Shown here piece after piece: positions 45,288 to 54,528 of a stretch of 64,000 nt of DNA. The position numbers and the translations under genes were made by a program. Positions within the stretch are counted from its first letter, which is position 1; each line of letters starts with the position of its first letter. This DNA comes from Flavobacterium agri (GTDB taxonomy: Bacteria; Bacteroidota; Bacteroidia; Flavobacteriales; Flavobacteriaceae), in assembly GCF_013401995.1 (NCBI RefSeq), contig NZ_JACBJI010000004.1, positions 62,001 to 126,000 of the forward strand, given 5' to 3'. Under the pieces are notes generated by a model that was not told where the DNA came from, ran no database searches, and saw nothing but the letters and a program-made list of their open reading frames with translations.

Positions 45288-48095
45288 ATGCGACAGTATT
45301 TCCTTTTGCTTCTTTTGCCGGTTCTCGGCTTTTCACAACTTTCAAAAAATGTAAATCCTCTAATCGGCACCGGCGGTCACGGCCACACGTTTCCTGGAGC
45401 GACCGTTCCTTTCGGCATGGTGCAATTGTCTCCCGATACCCGAATCGACGGCAGTTGGGACGGTTGCGGTGGTTACCACTACTCCGATTCGGTGATTTAC
45501 GGATTTTCGCATACGCATCTTAGCGGCACGGGCGTTTCCGATTACGGCGATATCATGCTTATGCCGACCATGGGCGAACCATCGCTCGATAAAGACCAAT
45601 ATTCGTCTGTATTTTCGCATGCCAACGAAAAGGTTTCGGCCGGATATTACGCCGTCAAGCTCGACAAATTCAATATTGACGTACAATTGACCGCTTCCAC
45701 ACGCGTCGGTTTCCACGAATACAAATTTCCCAAAAAGGGGCAGGCCAACATCGTTCTCGACCTGAACCATCGAGACCAACTTCTGATGGGTGAAGTAAAA
45801 GTCATCGACTCCAAAACCATCGAAGTATACCGAAACAGCTCGGCTTGGGCTACCAACCAAAAGATTTGGGCGCGAATCGAATTCGACCATGCGATGAACA
45901 TCACCAAAATCGACAACAATGCGTTCGCTCCCGCAAAACCCACCGATAAGATGATCGCCGGAAGTTTGCTGCGGATCGCATTTTCGACCGATGTAAAAAA
46001 AGGAGAAACCATAAAAGTCAAGGTGGCGCTTTCGCCTACTGGATTCGAAGGTGCGAAAAAGAACATGTCCGAAATCACCGGCTGGGATTTTAAGAAGGTG
46101 AAGCAATCGACCGAAAAACTTTGGGACAAGCAATTGTCGAAAATCACGATTTCCGAGACAAATAAAGACAAACTGGCCGTTTTCTACACCGCATTATACC
46201 ACACGATGATCCAGCCCAATATCGCTCAGGACATCGATGGAAAATACCGTGGGCGCGACGACGAGATCCATCAGGCCGAAGGCTTCGATTACTATTCGGT
46301 TTTCTCGCTTTGGGATACGTTCCGAGGCGCGCATCCGCTGTACACGTTGATAGAAAAGAAACGCACTTCCGATTTCATCAATACGTTTTTGAAGCAATAC
46401 GAACAAGGCGGGCGTTTGCCGGTTTGGGAATTCGCCTCGAACGAGACCGATTGCATGATCGGTTACCATTCGGTTTCGGTAATGGCCGACGCGATGGCGA
46501 AAGGCATCAAAGGGTTCGATTACGAAAAAGCGTTCGAAGCGGCCAAACACAGCGCCATGCTCGATCATTTAGGGCTTTCGGCCTACAAAAAGAACGGTTT
46601 CATTTCTATGGACGACGAGCACGAAAGCGTGTCCAAAACCGTCGAATATGCGTATGATGACTGGTGTATCGCTCAAATGGCTAAAATCCTCGATAAAAAA
46701 GACGATTACGTGTATTTCATAAAGCGTTCGCAAAGCTGGAAAAACGTATTCGATCCCGAAACCAAGCACATGCGACCTAAGAAAAACGGGGGTTGGGACA
46801 AACCGTTCGATGCACGCGAAGTCAACAATAATTTTACCGAAGGCAACTCGTGGCATTATTCGTTTTTCGTGCCACAGGATATTCCCGGGATGATCGAAGC
46901 GTATGGCGGGAACGATGGTTTTGAGCAGAAACTCGATGAGATGTTTTCGGCTCCGTCGGCAACTACGGGTCGCGAACAGGCTGACATCACGGGTTTGATC
47001 GGGCAATACGCCCAAGGTAACGAGCCGAGCCATCACATGGTCTATCTTTATAATTACATCGGAAAGCCCGAAAAGGCACAGGAAAAAATCAAATTCATCC
47101 TCGACAATTTTTACAAGAATACACCAGATGGATTGATCGGGAATGAAGACTGCGGGCAGATGAGCGCGTGGTATGTGTTGAGTTCGCTCGGATTGTACAG
47201 CGTGACGCCCGGTTTGCCAAAATGGACCGTTTCAAAACCGTATTTCGAAAAAATTACAGTCGATTCTGGAAATGGGCAACACTTGATCGAAAATGGTAAG
47301 GCAATTGAAGTTTTCGGATTTGACGTGGCAGATTTTCCCAAAACGCATCTTCTCCCGGAAAATGCACCTGAAATCTTTTTCCAAAATATTGTTCCGGTTC
47401 CGGCAATCAAGGCCGATGGCAAATCTTTTCAAGGGAAAATGGATATTTCGTTTTCCCCGTCGAACACGGCTGTCGAATATTTCTACAAAATCGATGGAAA
47501 GGATGCAAAATTTCAGATGTTTTCAGCCCCTTTTGAGATTTCGGAAACCAGTACGATCGAATATTATGCGAGAGATGGTTACGGAAAAACCAGTGACACG
47601 ATCTCATCTACATTCTACAAAAAACCAAACGATTACGCGGTCGCCATCAATTCGACCTACAACAAACAATACCACGCGGGCGGCCCGGACGGATTGCTAG
47701 ACGGCATTCTAGGTTCCGAAAACTGGCGAAAAGGCGACTGGCAAGGCTATCAAGGCCAAGATTTCGAGGCCGTGATCGATTTGAAGAAGAAAACCGAAAT
47801 CTCCAAAATCGATGCCCGTTTCCTTCAGGATTCGCGCGCTTGGATCTTGATGCCGACCAAAGTCGAGTATTACGTTTCCGATGACAATTCGAACTTCAGG
47901 CTCGTCAAGACCGTCGAGAACACCTACGATCCGAAGAATGCCGAAGTAAAAGTCGTCGATTTTACCGCCGAATTCCCGAAAACATCCGCAAAGTATGTAA
48001 AAGTCAAGGCATACAAATTCGGTAAATTGCCCGAATGGCATCAAGGTTTCGGCGGAGATGCGTTTATTTTCACGGACGAAATCACCATAAACTGA
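45288..48095 (+). CDS. GH92-family alpha-mannosidase (exported)
   Basis: A 935-residue enzyme with signal peptide (residues 1-17, LLPVLGFSQ). The GH92 N-terminus is clear: NPLIGTGGHGHTFPGATVPFG, followed by WDGCGGYHYSDS. The catalytic (alpha/alpha)6 domain includes GNEPSHHMVYLYNYIGKP and LIGNEDCGQMSAWYVLSSLG, with the likely acid Glu in NEDCGQM. The C-terminal 150 residues form a beta-sandwich of discoidin/F5-8 type, a probable carbohydrate-binding module. It removes alpha-1,2-type mannose from glycans, using calcium. The next gene begins within the stop codon (TGATG). Confidence 0.93.
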   Translation: MRQYFLLLLLPVLGFSQLSKNVNPLIGTGGHGHTFPGATVPFGMVQLSPDTRIDGSWDGCGGYHYSDSVIYGFSHTHLSGTGVSDYGDIMLMPTMGEPSLDKDQYSSVFSHANEKVSAGYYAVKLDKFNIDVQLTASTRVGFHEYKFPKKGQANIVLDLNHRDQLLMGEVKVIDSKTIEVYRNSSAWATNQKIWARIEFDHAMNITKIDNNAFAPAKPTDKMIAGSLLRIAFSTDVKKGETIKVKVALSPTGFEGAKKNMSEITGWDFKKVKQSTEKLWDKQLSKITISETNKDKLAVFYTALYHTMIQPNIAQDIDGKYRGRDDEIHQAEGFDYYSVFSLWDTFRGAHPLYTLIEKKRTSDFINTFLKQYEQGGRLPVWEFASNETDCMIGYHSVSVMADAMAKGIKGFDYEKAFEAAKHSAMLDHLGLSAYKKNGFISMDDEHESVSKTVEYAYDDWCIAQMAKILDKKDDYVYFIKRSQSWKNVFDPETKHMRPKKNGGWDKPFDAREVNNNFTEGNSWHYSFFVPQDIPGMIEAYGGNDGFEQKLDEMFSAPSATTGREQADITGLIGQYAQGNEPSHHMVYLYNYIGKPEKAQEKIKFILDNFYKNTPDGLIGNEDCGQMSAWYVLSSLGLYSVTPGLPKWTVSKPYFEKITVDSGNGQHLIENGKAIEVFGFDVADFPKTHLLPENAPEIFFQNIVPVPAIKADGKSFQGKMDISFSPSNTAVEYFYKIDGKDAKFQMFSAPFEISETSTIEYYARDGYGKTSDTISSTFYKKPNDYAVAINSTYNKQYHAGGPDGLLDGILGSENWRKGDWQGYQGQDFEAVIDLKKKTEISKIDARFLQDSRAWILMPTKVEYYVSDDNSNFRLVKTVENTYDPKNAEVKVVDFTAEFPKTSAKYVKVKAYKFGKLPEWHQGFGGDAFIFTDEITIN

Positions 48096-48871
48096 TGGAA
48101 ACCCAACTCAACATCGCGCTCGTACAAACGCCTTTGGTATGGCAGGATTGCGAAGCCAACCGAAACCTTCTCGAGGAAAAGATCAACGCGATTGCCGAAC
48201 CCGTAGACATCATCGTTTTGCCCGAAATGTTCTCGACGGGATTCACGATGACGCCAAACGAGTGCGCCGAGACGATGAATGGCAAATCGGTCAAATGGAT
48301 GAAACGCCTGGCTTCTGAAAAGAACAGTGCGATCGTAGGAAGCCTCGTCATAAAATCTGGTGTAAAATGCTATAACAGACTACTATTCGTGAGGCCTACG
48401 GGTGAAATCGAAACCTACGACAAACGACATCTGTTTACACTTGCAGGAGAAGATAAAGTATACACAAGCGGCAGGAAAAAACTCGTGCTCGACTATAAAG
48501 GCTTCAAGATTTGCCCGTTGATATGCTACGATTTGCGGTTTCCGGCTTTTTCAAGAAACGTGGAAGATTACGACCTGTTGATTTACGTCGCCAACTGGCC
48601 GTTGCCCAGAATTGCGGCTTGGGACGCGCTTTTAAAGGCACGCGCAATCGAAAACATGTGCTATGTGGTCGGTGTGAACCGCGTGGGCGAAGATTGGAAC
48701 AAACACCAATATCCGGGGCATTCGCAAGTTTTGGATTATTTGGGTGAAACGTTGCTCTCGGCTTGGGAAAACGAAGGCGTTTTTATCATCGGAATCGATA
48801 AACGTCCTATGCTCGAAACGCGCGAGAAACTGGCTTTCCTCAACGACCGTGACAACATCAAGGTAAGCTGA
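48095..48871 (+). CDS. Carbon-nitrogen hydrolase, omega-amidase (YafV/Nit2) type
   Basis: A 258-residue nitrilase-superfamily amidase. The Glu-Lys-Cys triad is visible in IVLPEMFSTGFTM (Glu), ETYDKRHLF (Lys) and ICPLICYDLRFP (Cys). Members deaminate alpha-ketoglutaramate or ketosuccinamate, a metabolite-repair and nitrogen role. It overlaps the GH92 gene by one base, so translation is coupled, though the functions are unrelated. Its 3' end overlaps the convergent gene by 14 nt. Confidence 0.9.
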   Translation: METQLNIALVQTPLVWQDCEANRNLLEEKINAIAEPVDIIVLPEMFSTGFTMTPNECAETMNGKSVKWMKRLASEKNSAIVGSLVIKSGVKCYNRLLFVRPTGEIETYDKRHLFTLAGEDKVYTSGRKKLVLDYKGFKICPLICYDLRFPAFSRNVEDYDLLIYVANWPLPRIAAWDALLKARAIENMCYVVGVNRVGEDWNKHQYPGHSQVLDYLGETLLSAWENEGVFIIGIDKRPMLETREKLAFLNDRDNIKVS

Positions 48872-50447
48872 ACGGCTGGTCGACGTCCCAATTGGCGCGC
48901 ACTTCAATATCTTTGGGGAAATAGATGACTTCCTCGGCCTGTCGCTTTTGCAAGTAATTCCCGGCGTCCCATTTGCGGTTCTTGTTGTCGTCGTAAATGA
49001 TGCGCAACGTATAAGAGGCCGGATCGATTGCGTTGAAATCGACCACATTTGCCGTTCCCGTATACTCGGAATACTTCACTTTTCCTTTTGTATCGGTAAG
49101 CTCCACGATGATCGGAAAGCGTTTGGCGTTTTCTAAAGTGACGCGCAAATTCCCGTAATCGGAAGTGTTTTTAGTGGAAAGCTTGTACGTCAGCGTATCC
49201 TTGTTTGTCGATTCATAAAAATCGGTAAGTCCTTCGGGAAGTATCTGAATCGTATATTTTTCGAGCGGATTCTTCTTGAAATCGAGTTCAAGCAAACGCG
49301 TGAATTCGTCGTATTTGGATGTGAATTTAACCGTAGAATCCTTTGTGGTGACCGAAATTTTGGATGCGTCTATTTTAGACAGCGGAATGCTCGTCTCCAA
49401 TCCGAAAGTACCTCTCAATGGCAAAGTTCCCGTCTGTCTCGGCGAAAAACTAAGCGTGTCCTTCTTCTGCGACTTGATTTTTACCCAATACGACGATTTG
49501 AAATTGTCTTTTTCGATGTTGAGTTGTAGTGAATCGGCCTTGACTCTCGGAAACCAAACGTTGACGGAATCTTTATCGGGCACTTGGGTAATCGCGGTTT
49601 TAAGCGTTTCCGAACCGTTCTTGACGACGGCTTTCATGTCTTTCGGGTCGCCTTCGATACCGACGAGAAATTTATGGCCCGCATCGAGCGTCGGGCGCAA
49701 CGCCTTGAATGGTATGGCTTCCTTGAAAATTTCCAACTCGTATAACGTATCGGAAGGAACGGTAACGAAATCTTTCTGGAACGCGATCTTGTCCGATTTC
49801 GGGTCGTATTTGTTATTGTTGTTGTCCTTGAGCGCGATCAGCAAGTACTTTCCGGCTTTGATGTTCTCGATCTTCCAGCTCGTCAAACTATCGAGCGTGT
49901 TCGTGATGTAACGCGGCGGTTTTTTGTAAATGACCGAATCGTTGAACGTACTGTCCACTTCGTACAGCATCACCGAAACGAAATTGTCGGCCTTTTTTGC
50001 GAAAGCGTCCTTGATTTTGCCGCCGATCTTGAGCGAATCGATGTAATCGCCCGTAGAAAACACATATCTGAACTGCGAATACGGATTGCCTTCGTTGTTG
50101 TCCTGCAAACTTTGGCCAAAGTTGAAACTGTAAGTCGTATTCGGTTGCAGCGTGTCCTTGATCGTGATGGTGAACGACTTGGCCGCGGTCGACGGTATGA
50201 TCGTCGGTTCGTATTTGAGCGGAGGCGAAACGATCAATTGTTTGTTGATGTCCTTCATCTTCACATATTCGTCGAAAACCAGCTTGAAACTCTTGCCTTT
50301 GAAGTTCTTCGAGAAATTCTCGGGAATGCTCTGCAACAGCTCGGGTGCTACGGTGTCTTTCGATCCTCCGGTAATCGTGCCGCGTTTGGCACAGCCCACA
50401 AAGGCCATAACGAGTAATAAAGCGAGGTATGTGGCGGTTTTCTTCAA
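48858..50447 (-). CDS. Lipoprotein with an N-terminal Ig-like (SbsA/Big_5) domain
   Basis: A 529-residue lipoprotein with the signal MAFVGC (Cys at residue 19). The segment GTITGGSKDTVAPELLQSIPENFSKNF and FDEYVKMKDINKQLIVSPP is the Big_5/SbsA-like domain found in many Bacteroidota lipoproteins. The rest is beta-rich with repeated DTLTYKLSTKNT-like strands. Function unknown; probably outer-membrane or surface. ComF is encoded just upstream in the same direction, after 95 nt without signals. Overlap with the convergent amidase gene is 14 nt. Confidence 0.8.
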   Translation of the reverse strand: MKKTATYLALLLVMAFVGCAKRGTITGGSKDTVAPELLQSIPENFSKNFKGKSFKLVFDEYVKMKDINKQLIVSPPLKYEPTIIPSTAAKSFTITIKDTLQPNTTYSFNFGQSLQDNNEGNPYSQFRYVFSTGDYIDSLKIGGKIKDAFAKKADNFVSVMLYEVDSTFNDSVIYKKPPRYITNTLDSLTSWKIENIKAGKYLLIALKDNNNNKYDPKSDKIAFQKDFVTVPSDTLYELEIFKEAIPFKALRPTLDAGHKFLVGIEGDPKDMKAVVKNGSETLKTAITQVPDKDSVNVWFPRVKADSLQLNIEKDNFKSSYWVKIKSQKKDTLSFSPRQTGTLPLRGTFGLETSIPLSKIDASKISVTTKDSTVKFTSKYDEFTRLLELDFKKNPLEKYTIQILPEGLTDFYESTNKDTLTYKLSTKNTSDYGNLRVTLENAKRFPIIVELTDTKGKVKYSEYTGTANVVDFNAIDPASYTLRIIYDDNKNRKWDAGNYLQKRQAEEVIYFPKDIEVRANWDVDQPFSLP

Positions 50448-50542
50448 CTGAAAATCAAGTTACGAAGCACAAAATAACGATTATAATTCTTCGCTGCGAA
50501 ATGTTTTTTGACCGAATTGTGAATGAGAGCCGATATGCGCGT

Positions 50543-51220
50543 TCAATGCGAAAAAGCAAGGCATGCGATCGAGATTTTCACCTCGGGAATCTTGAGCAAT
50601 GCGCGGCTGCAGGCTTCGAGCGTCGATCCGGTCGTGAGCACGTCGTCGATCAGCAGGAAATGTTTGCCTCGATGTTGCTCACTAAAATCAGCTTCGAAAA
50701 GCGTTTTGCTGAGTTCGGACCTCGCGAAAAGGTTCTTTTTCGTTTGTGTTTTCGAGTAGAAGTTGCGTTTGAGCAGGTTTTCGTCCAACGGGATTTCCAA
50801 AACCTCAGACAACGCTTTCCCAAACGACGTGACTTGATTGTAGCCGCGCTGTTTCATCTTTTTCGGATGCAGCGGCACAGGTATTATTTCATCGGCGAAA
50901 GCGGCGGAAGTAGCTTTTAAATCCTCGGCGAACCAATAACCGAGAGCTGTCCCGATGTCTTGCTGTCCTTTGTATTTCAGTTTGTGGATCATTTCCTGCA
51001 CGATGCCCTTTTTGTGGAAATACGCGAACGCCGTGACCGATTCGATCGGAATCCGTCCGAAGAATTTCGCCGAAGCTTCGTTTTGCGGTTGTAAGTGATG
51101 GTTGGTCAGCGGGATTTCGTGCCGGCAGTGCGAGCAGATAACCGATTCGTGTGTGAGCAACAGGTTGTCGCATCCGGCGCAGACCGTCGGAAAGAACAGG
51201 TCGAGTAAGGCGTGTAACAT
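50543..51220 (-). CDS. ComF-family phosphoribosyltransferase-like protein
   Basis: A 225-residue protein. The N-terminal zinc finger has CAGCDNLLLTHESVICSHCRHE, and the PRPP loop is HFLLIDDVLTTGSTLEAC near the C-terminus. ComF homologues are linked to DNA uptake in competent bacteria; in Flavobacteriia the role is untested. The family is often the neighbour of the Ig-like lipoprotein gene found here. No competence genes are nearby. Confidence 0.92.
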   Translation of the reverse strand: MLHALLDLFFPTVCAGCDNLLLTHESVICSHCRHEIPLTNHHLQPQNEASAKFFGRIPIESVTAFAYFHKKGIVQEMIHKLKYKGQQDIGTALGYWFAEDLKATSAAFADEIIPVPLHPKKMKQRGYNQVTSFGKALSEVLEIPLDENLLKRNFYSKTQTKKNLFARSELSKTLFEADFSEQHRGKHFLLIDDVLTTGSTLEACSRALLKIPEVKISIACLAFSH

Positions 51221-51303
51221 AATGGAATGGCGTTTAATGCCTTAAAGTTAGCGAATTCGAGGAAGTAAAGCCGTTTTTATTTTCGGCCTCGGCCAATAAT
51301 TTT

Positions 51304-51311
51304 TACTTTCG
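51304..51311 (+). promoter_or_regulatory. Weak -7 box of glyS
   Basis: TACTTTCG is one mismatch from TAnnTTTG and lies 33 nt before the ATG at 51345. It makes the in-frame ATG-free extension to 51315 unlikely. Confidence 0.4.
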
Positions 51312-51344
51312 CGGTTGAATTCTCAAAAACTAAGTACAAGCATC

Positions 51345-52889
51345 ATGTCAAAGCAGGAAGATTTATTCAAAAATGTGATTTCCCACGCCAAAGAGTATGG
51401 TTTTATTTTTCCGTCGAGCGAAGTATACGACGGATTGAGCGCGGTTTACGACTACGGCCAGAACGGCGTCGAGCTCAAGAAGAACATACGCGAATATTGG
51501 TGGAAAGCCATGGTGCAGATGCACGAGAACATCGTAGGTCTCGATGCGGCGATTTTGATGCATCCGACTACCTGGAAAGCGTCGGGTCACGTCGATGCGT
51601 TCAACGATCCGCTCATCGACAACAAAGATTCCAAAAAAAGATACCGCGCCGACGTTTTGATCGAGGATTATTGCGAGAAACTCAACCAAAAAGCACAAAA
51701 AGAAATCGACAAGGCGAAAGAGCGTTTCGGCGATGCGTTCGACGAAGCTCAATTCGTGGCTACAAATGCCCGCGTCGTCGAATATAAAGCGCGTCAGAAA
51801 GAGATTTTGGGTCGCATGGCCTCTGGTCTCGAAAGCGGGAATTTAGAGGATGTGAAAGCGCTTATAGAGGAGCTTGGCATAGCCGATCCTGAAACCGGTT
51901 CGAAAAACTGGACCGAAGTGCGCCAGTTCAACCTCATGTTCGGTACAAAACTCGGTGCTTCTGCCGAAAACGCGATGGATTTGTACCTGCGTCCCGAAAC
52001 CGCACAGGGAATTTTCGTGAATTTCCTCAACGTGCAGAAATCGGGTAGGATGAAAGTGCCTTTCGGGATCGCCCAGACAGGGAAAGCGTTCCGCAACGAG
52101 ATCGTGGCGCGCCAGTTCATCTTCCGCATGCGCGAATTCGAACAGATGGAAATGCAATTCTTCGTGCGTCCCGGCGAAGAGATGAAATATTACGAATACT
52201 GGAAAGACACGCGCCTCAAATGGCATTTGTCGCTTGGTCTCGGTAAAGAGAACTACCGCTTCCACGACCACGAGAAACTGGCGCATTACGCGAACGCGGC
52301 CGCCGATATCGAATTCAACTTCCCGTTCGGGTTCAAGGAACTCGAAGGCATCCATTCGCGCACCGATTTCGATTTGAAGGCGCACGAACAGCACTCGGGA
52401 AGAAAATTGCAATATTTCGATCCGGAACTCAACGAAAATTACGTGCCGTATGTGGTCGAGACTTCGGTCGGATTGGATCGTATGTTCCTGGCCATTTTCT
52501 CGAAATCGTTGAAAGAAGAAACGCTAGAAGACGGCTCTACGCGTACCGTTTTGGCTTTGCCAGCTGTTTTGGCGCCTACGAAAGCCGCGGTTCTGCCGCT
52601 CGTCAAAAAAGACGGTTTGCCCGATTTGGCGCAAAAGATCGTAGACGACCTCAAATGGGATTTCAACGTGGCGTACGATGAAAAAGATGCCGTCGGACGC
52701 CGTTACAGAAGGCAGGACGCTTTAGGGACGCCTTTTTGCATCACCGTCGACCACCAGACGTTGGAAGACAATACCGTAACCATCCGCCACCGCGATTCGA
52801 TGAAACAGGATCGCGTCGATATAGCGCAACTTCGCACGCTAATCAACGACGAAGTTTCCATGCGCAACTGGTTGATGAAAATGAATTAA
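51345..52889 (+). CDS. glyS: Glycyl-tRNA synthetase (single-chain, class II)
   Basis: A 514-residue enzyme of the alpha2 type used by archaea, eukaryotes and several bacterial groups. Motif 2 is visible as GKAFRNEIVARQFIFRMREFEQ and motif 3 as VGLDRMFLAIFSKSL; the C-terminal anticodon-binding domain has PAVLAPTKAAVLPL and GRRYRRQDALGTPFCITVD. It charges tRNA-Gly. The start at 51345 (MSKQEDLF) is preferred to the upstream 51315 in-frame codon. Ends in a shared terminator. Confidence 0.95.
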   Translation: MSKQEDLFKNVISHAKEYGFIFPSSEVYDGLSAVYDYGQNGVELKKNIREYWWKAMVQMHENIVGLDAAILMHPTTWKASGHVDAFNDPLIDNKDSKKRYRADVLIEDYCEKLNQKAQKEIDKAKERFGDAFDEAQFVATNARVVEYKARQKEILGRMASGLESGNLEDVKALIEELGIADPETGSKNWTEVRQFNLMFGTKLGASAENAMDLYLRPETAQGIFVNFLNVQKSGRMKVPFGIAQTGKAFRNEIVARQFIFRMREFEQMEMQFFVRPGEEMKYYEYWKDTRLKWHLSLGLGKENYRFHDHEKLAHYANAAADIEFNFPFGFKELEGIHSRTDFDLKAHEQHSGRKLQYFDPELNENYVPYVVETSVGLDRMFLAIFSKSLKEETLEDGSTRTVLALPAVLAPTKAAVLPLVKKDGLPDLAQKIVDDLKWDFNVAYDEKDAVGRRYRRQDALGTPFCITVDHQTLEDNTVTIRHRDSMKQDRVDIAQLRTLINDEVSMRNWLMKMN

Positions 52890-52892
52890 GAA

Positions 52893-52916
52893 AAAGCCTC
52901 CGAACTTGGAGGCTTT
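52893..52916. terminator. Bidirectional terminator between glyS and the P63C-like gene
   Basis: Stem AAAGCCTCC / GGAGGCTTT with a 6-nt loop and T/A runs on both sides. The stop codon of the minus-strand gene (52915-52917) lies in the stem's right arm. Confidence 0.85.
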
Positions 52917-53835
52917 ATTTTTTTACGAACATCGCTTCCTGGAGTTGTTTGGCGAAAGTCGGCAATTCGGGTTTTTCGGTTGGGTCGGGCAATACGACGC
53001 TGCGCCTCAAAGGATGCGATTTATCGAGCAGTTGGCCCAAGATGGACAGGTTCTGCCCCGAAACCCCATACAATCCGATCAAAGCATGCAAATAAGCCGA
53101 CAACCCCGATTTTTCAATACGTTGTGGTTGCTTACGGCTGCGGTAGGTGCGTTTGGGAGCAGATTGACGCAATTCTTCCATGAGATCTTCGGGCAAACGT
53201 CCAAAAACCCATTCGTGTATGAAATTCGCTGCCGGTATCGGATTTTGGGCGATTTCCTTCCAATCGGTTTGCAGTTGGTCCAGCAAAAAATCCCAAAAAT
53301 TGTCGTTTAGCCCGCGGATCCACACATGGGCTTTCTCTTTTTGTTTTTCCTGTAACACATCAAAGATTCTTTGGGATGCTTTCCATTTTAAATGGTTCAA
53401 TCCCGTGATTTCGGTAATCTGGTGCTCAAAAGGTTCTTTTCGGTGCGCCGACAAAATATTTTCGGCCAGCGCGGCGATACGAAGTTCGATGACGCTAAGA
53501 AATCCTTCCTTTTTGGCAAACAGGATGAATTCGCACGAATCGAGCAATGTTCTGACCGAATACGCTTCTTCAATGGTCGGAAATCCGTCCTTTTTGACGA
53601 CTTGGAACAAAATAGGGTTCGAAAGTTGCTCAAGCAAACCAGTCGCCCCGATTCCGAACCGCGTAAAGCCGTGCATGTACTCGTTGAGCCAATCCGACTT
53701 GCCCGTATGTCCGAAATAGCGGTTGATGCTTTTCTTGGTCAGCACCAACGACAAATCATCGAGCACGTAAGGCTGAAGCCCAATGCCCGTCCCGACGAGT
53801 TTCTTTGCGGTTGATCCTGTAAATATCGAGTGCAT
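52915..53835 (-). CDS. P63C-domain-like protein
   Basis: A 306-residue soluble protein. The N-terminal half (LQPYVLDDLSLVLTKKSINRYF, then a CEFILFAKKEGFLSVIELRIA helix) and the C-terminal half (RIFDVLQEKQKEKAHVWIRGL, WVFGRLPEDLMEELRQSAPKR, GQLLDKSHP) match the layout of P63C-domain proteins, which occur in phages and on mobile DNA and have no proven function. The match is by eye. The start at 53835 overlaps the stop of the upstream gene by one base (TAATG on the minus strand). A longer frame to 53955 is antisense to that gene's coding region and is rejected. Confidence 0.6.
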   Translation of the reverse strand: MHSIFTGSTAKKLVGTGIGLQPYVLDDLSLVLTKKSINRYFGHTGKSDWLNEYMHGFTRFGIGATGLLEQLSNPILFQVVKKDGFPTIEEAYSVRTLLDSCEFILFAKKEGFLSVIELRIAALAENILSAHRKEPFEHQITEITGLNHLKWKASQRIFDVLQEKQKEKAHVWIRGLNDNFWDFLLDQLQTDWKEIAQNPIPAANFIHEWVFGRLPEDLMEELRQSAPKRTYRSRKQPQRIEKSGLSAYLHALIGLYGVSGQNLSILGQLLDKSHPLRRSVVLPDPTEKPELPTFAKQLQEAMFVKK

Positions 53836-54290
53836 TATTTCAATTGGGTGAGCCAGTCGGTTATCGCTAATTGTGATGGGGTTTCTGGTTGTTTTGTAAC
53901 CGGAGCCGATGTTTGTGTACGCACGTACTTGGCAATCCTTTTTTGCATGAGCCAAGCCGTTTTAGGCGTCACTTCAATCTTTTTGGAAAGGTCGATTGCG
54001 GTGATGTTAGGATAGTTGGTAGTGATCCAGATAGCCTGGAACCATTTGGCGAGCTCGATTTTCGTGTTATGGAAAATCGTATGGGTTTTTACATTGAAAT
54101 ACTTGCCCGTGTTGCGGCATCTGTACTTTCCTTGTTTGCATTTGTAGATTTTAGAGGTTTCATCGAACGGACTCACGATATCGTCGTTCCAACGCAAAGT
54201 TTCCAATTGGGCGACGCAATATTCCTCGTTATTGAAGATCTCCGAAACCTCTTCCTGCGATTTAAAGTCTTTAAAATCAATGAATTTCAT
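53835..54290 (-). CDS. IS1595-type transposase N-terminal-like protein, with a degenerate zinc ribbon
   Basis: A 151-residue protein, about half the length of an IS1595 transposase, with no DDE catalytic domain. Residues 40-75 align with the zinc ribbon, and FNVKTHTIFHNTKIELAKWFQAI and LSKKIEVTPKTAWLMQKRI with the following HTH of that family. Of four zinc ligands only Cys58 remains: the first pair is replaced by SPFD (residues 40-43) and the second partner by Thr61; a further Cys51 is out of place. The start at 54290 (MKFIDFKDF) is favoured over in-frame codons up to 54497. Coupled to the P63C-like gene downstream. Probably a DNA-binding protein derived from a transposase. Confidence 0.65.
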   Translation of the reverse strand: MKFIDFKDFKSQEEVSEIFNNEEYCVAQLETLRWNDDIVSPFDETSKIYKCKQGKYRCRNTGKYFNVKTHTIFHNTKIELAKWFQAIWITTNYPNITAIDLSKKIEVTPKTAWLMQKRIAKYVRTQTSAPVTKQPETPSQLAITDWLTQLK

Positions 54291-54528
54291 TTTGGTTTGG
54301 GTATTTTTATAAGAATACACAAAAATAATAAAATTAGTGTAAAATAATAAAATTAACGATCTAATTATTACAGTTAGATGCATTTCAGCGGAAAATCCTG
54401 CCGTTGGTATAGTATTGATAAAAAAGCTTCCGTCTAAATCTTCGCGCGAAAAAACCATTCGTTTTTCACAATACTTTAGCATTCGATAAGTCCCCAAACT
54501 ATCAACCTGCGTGCCGGTTCCCTAAACC

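Noticed and set aside
53836..53955. N-terminal extension of the P63C-like protein by 40 residues
   Set aside because: It lies inside the coding region of the zinc-ribbon gene in another frame; the one-base stop/start overlap at 53835 is the natural start.
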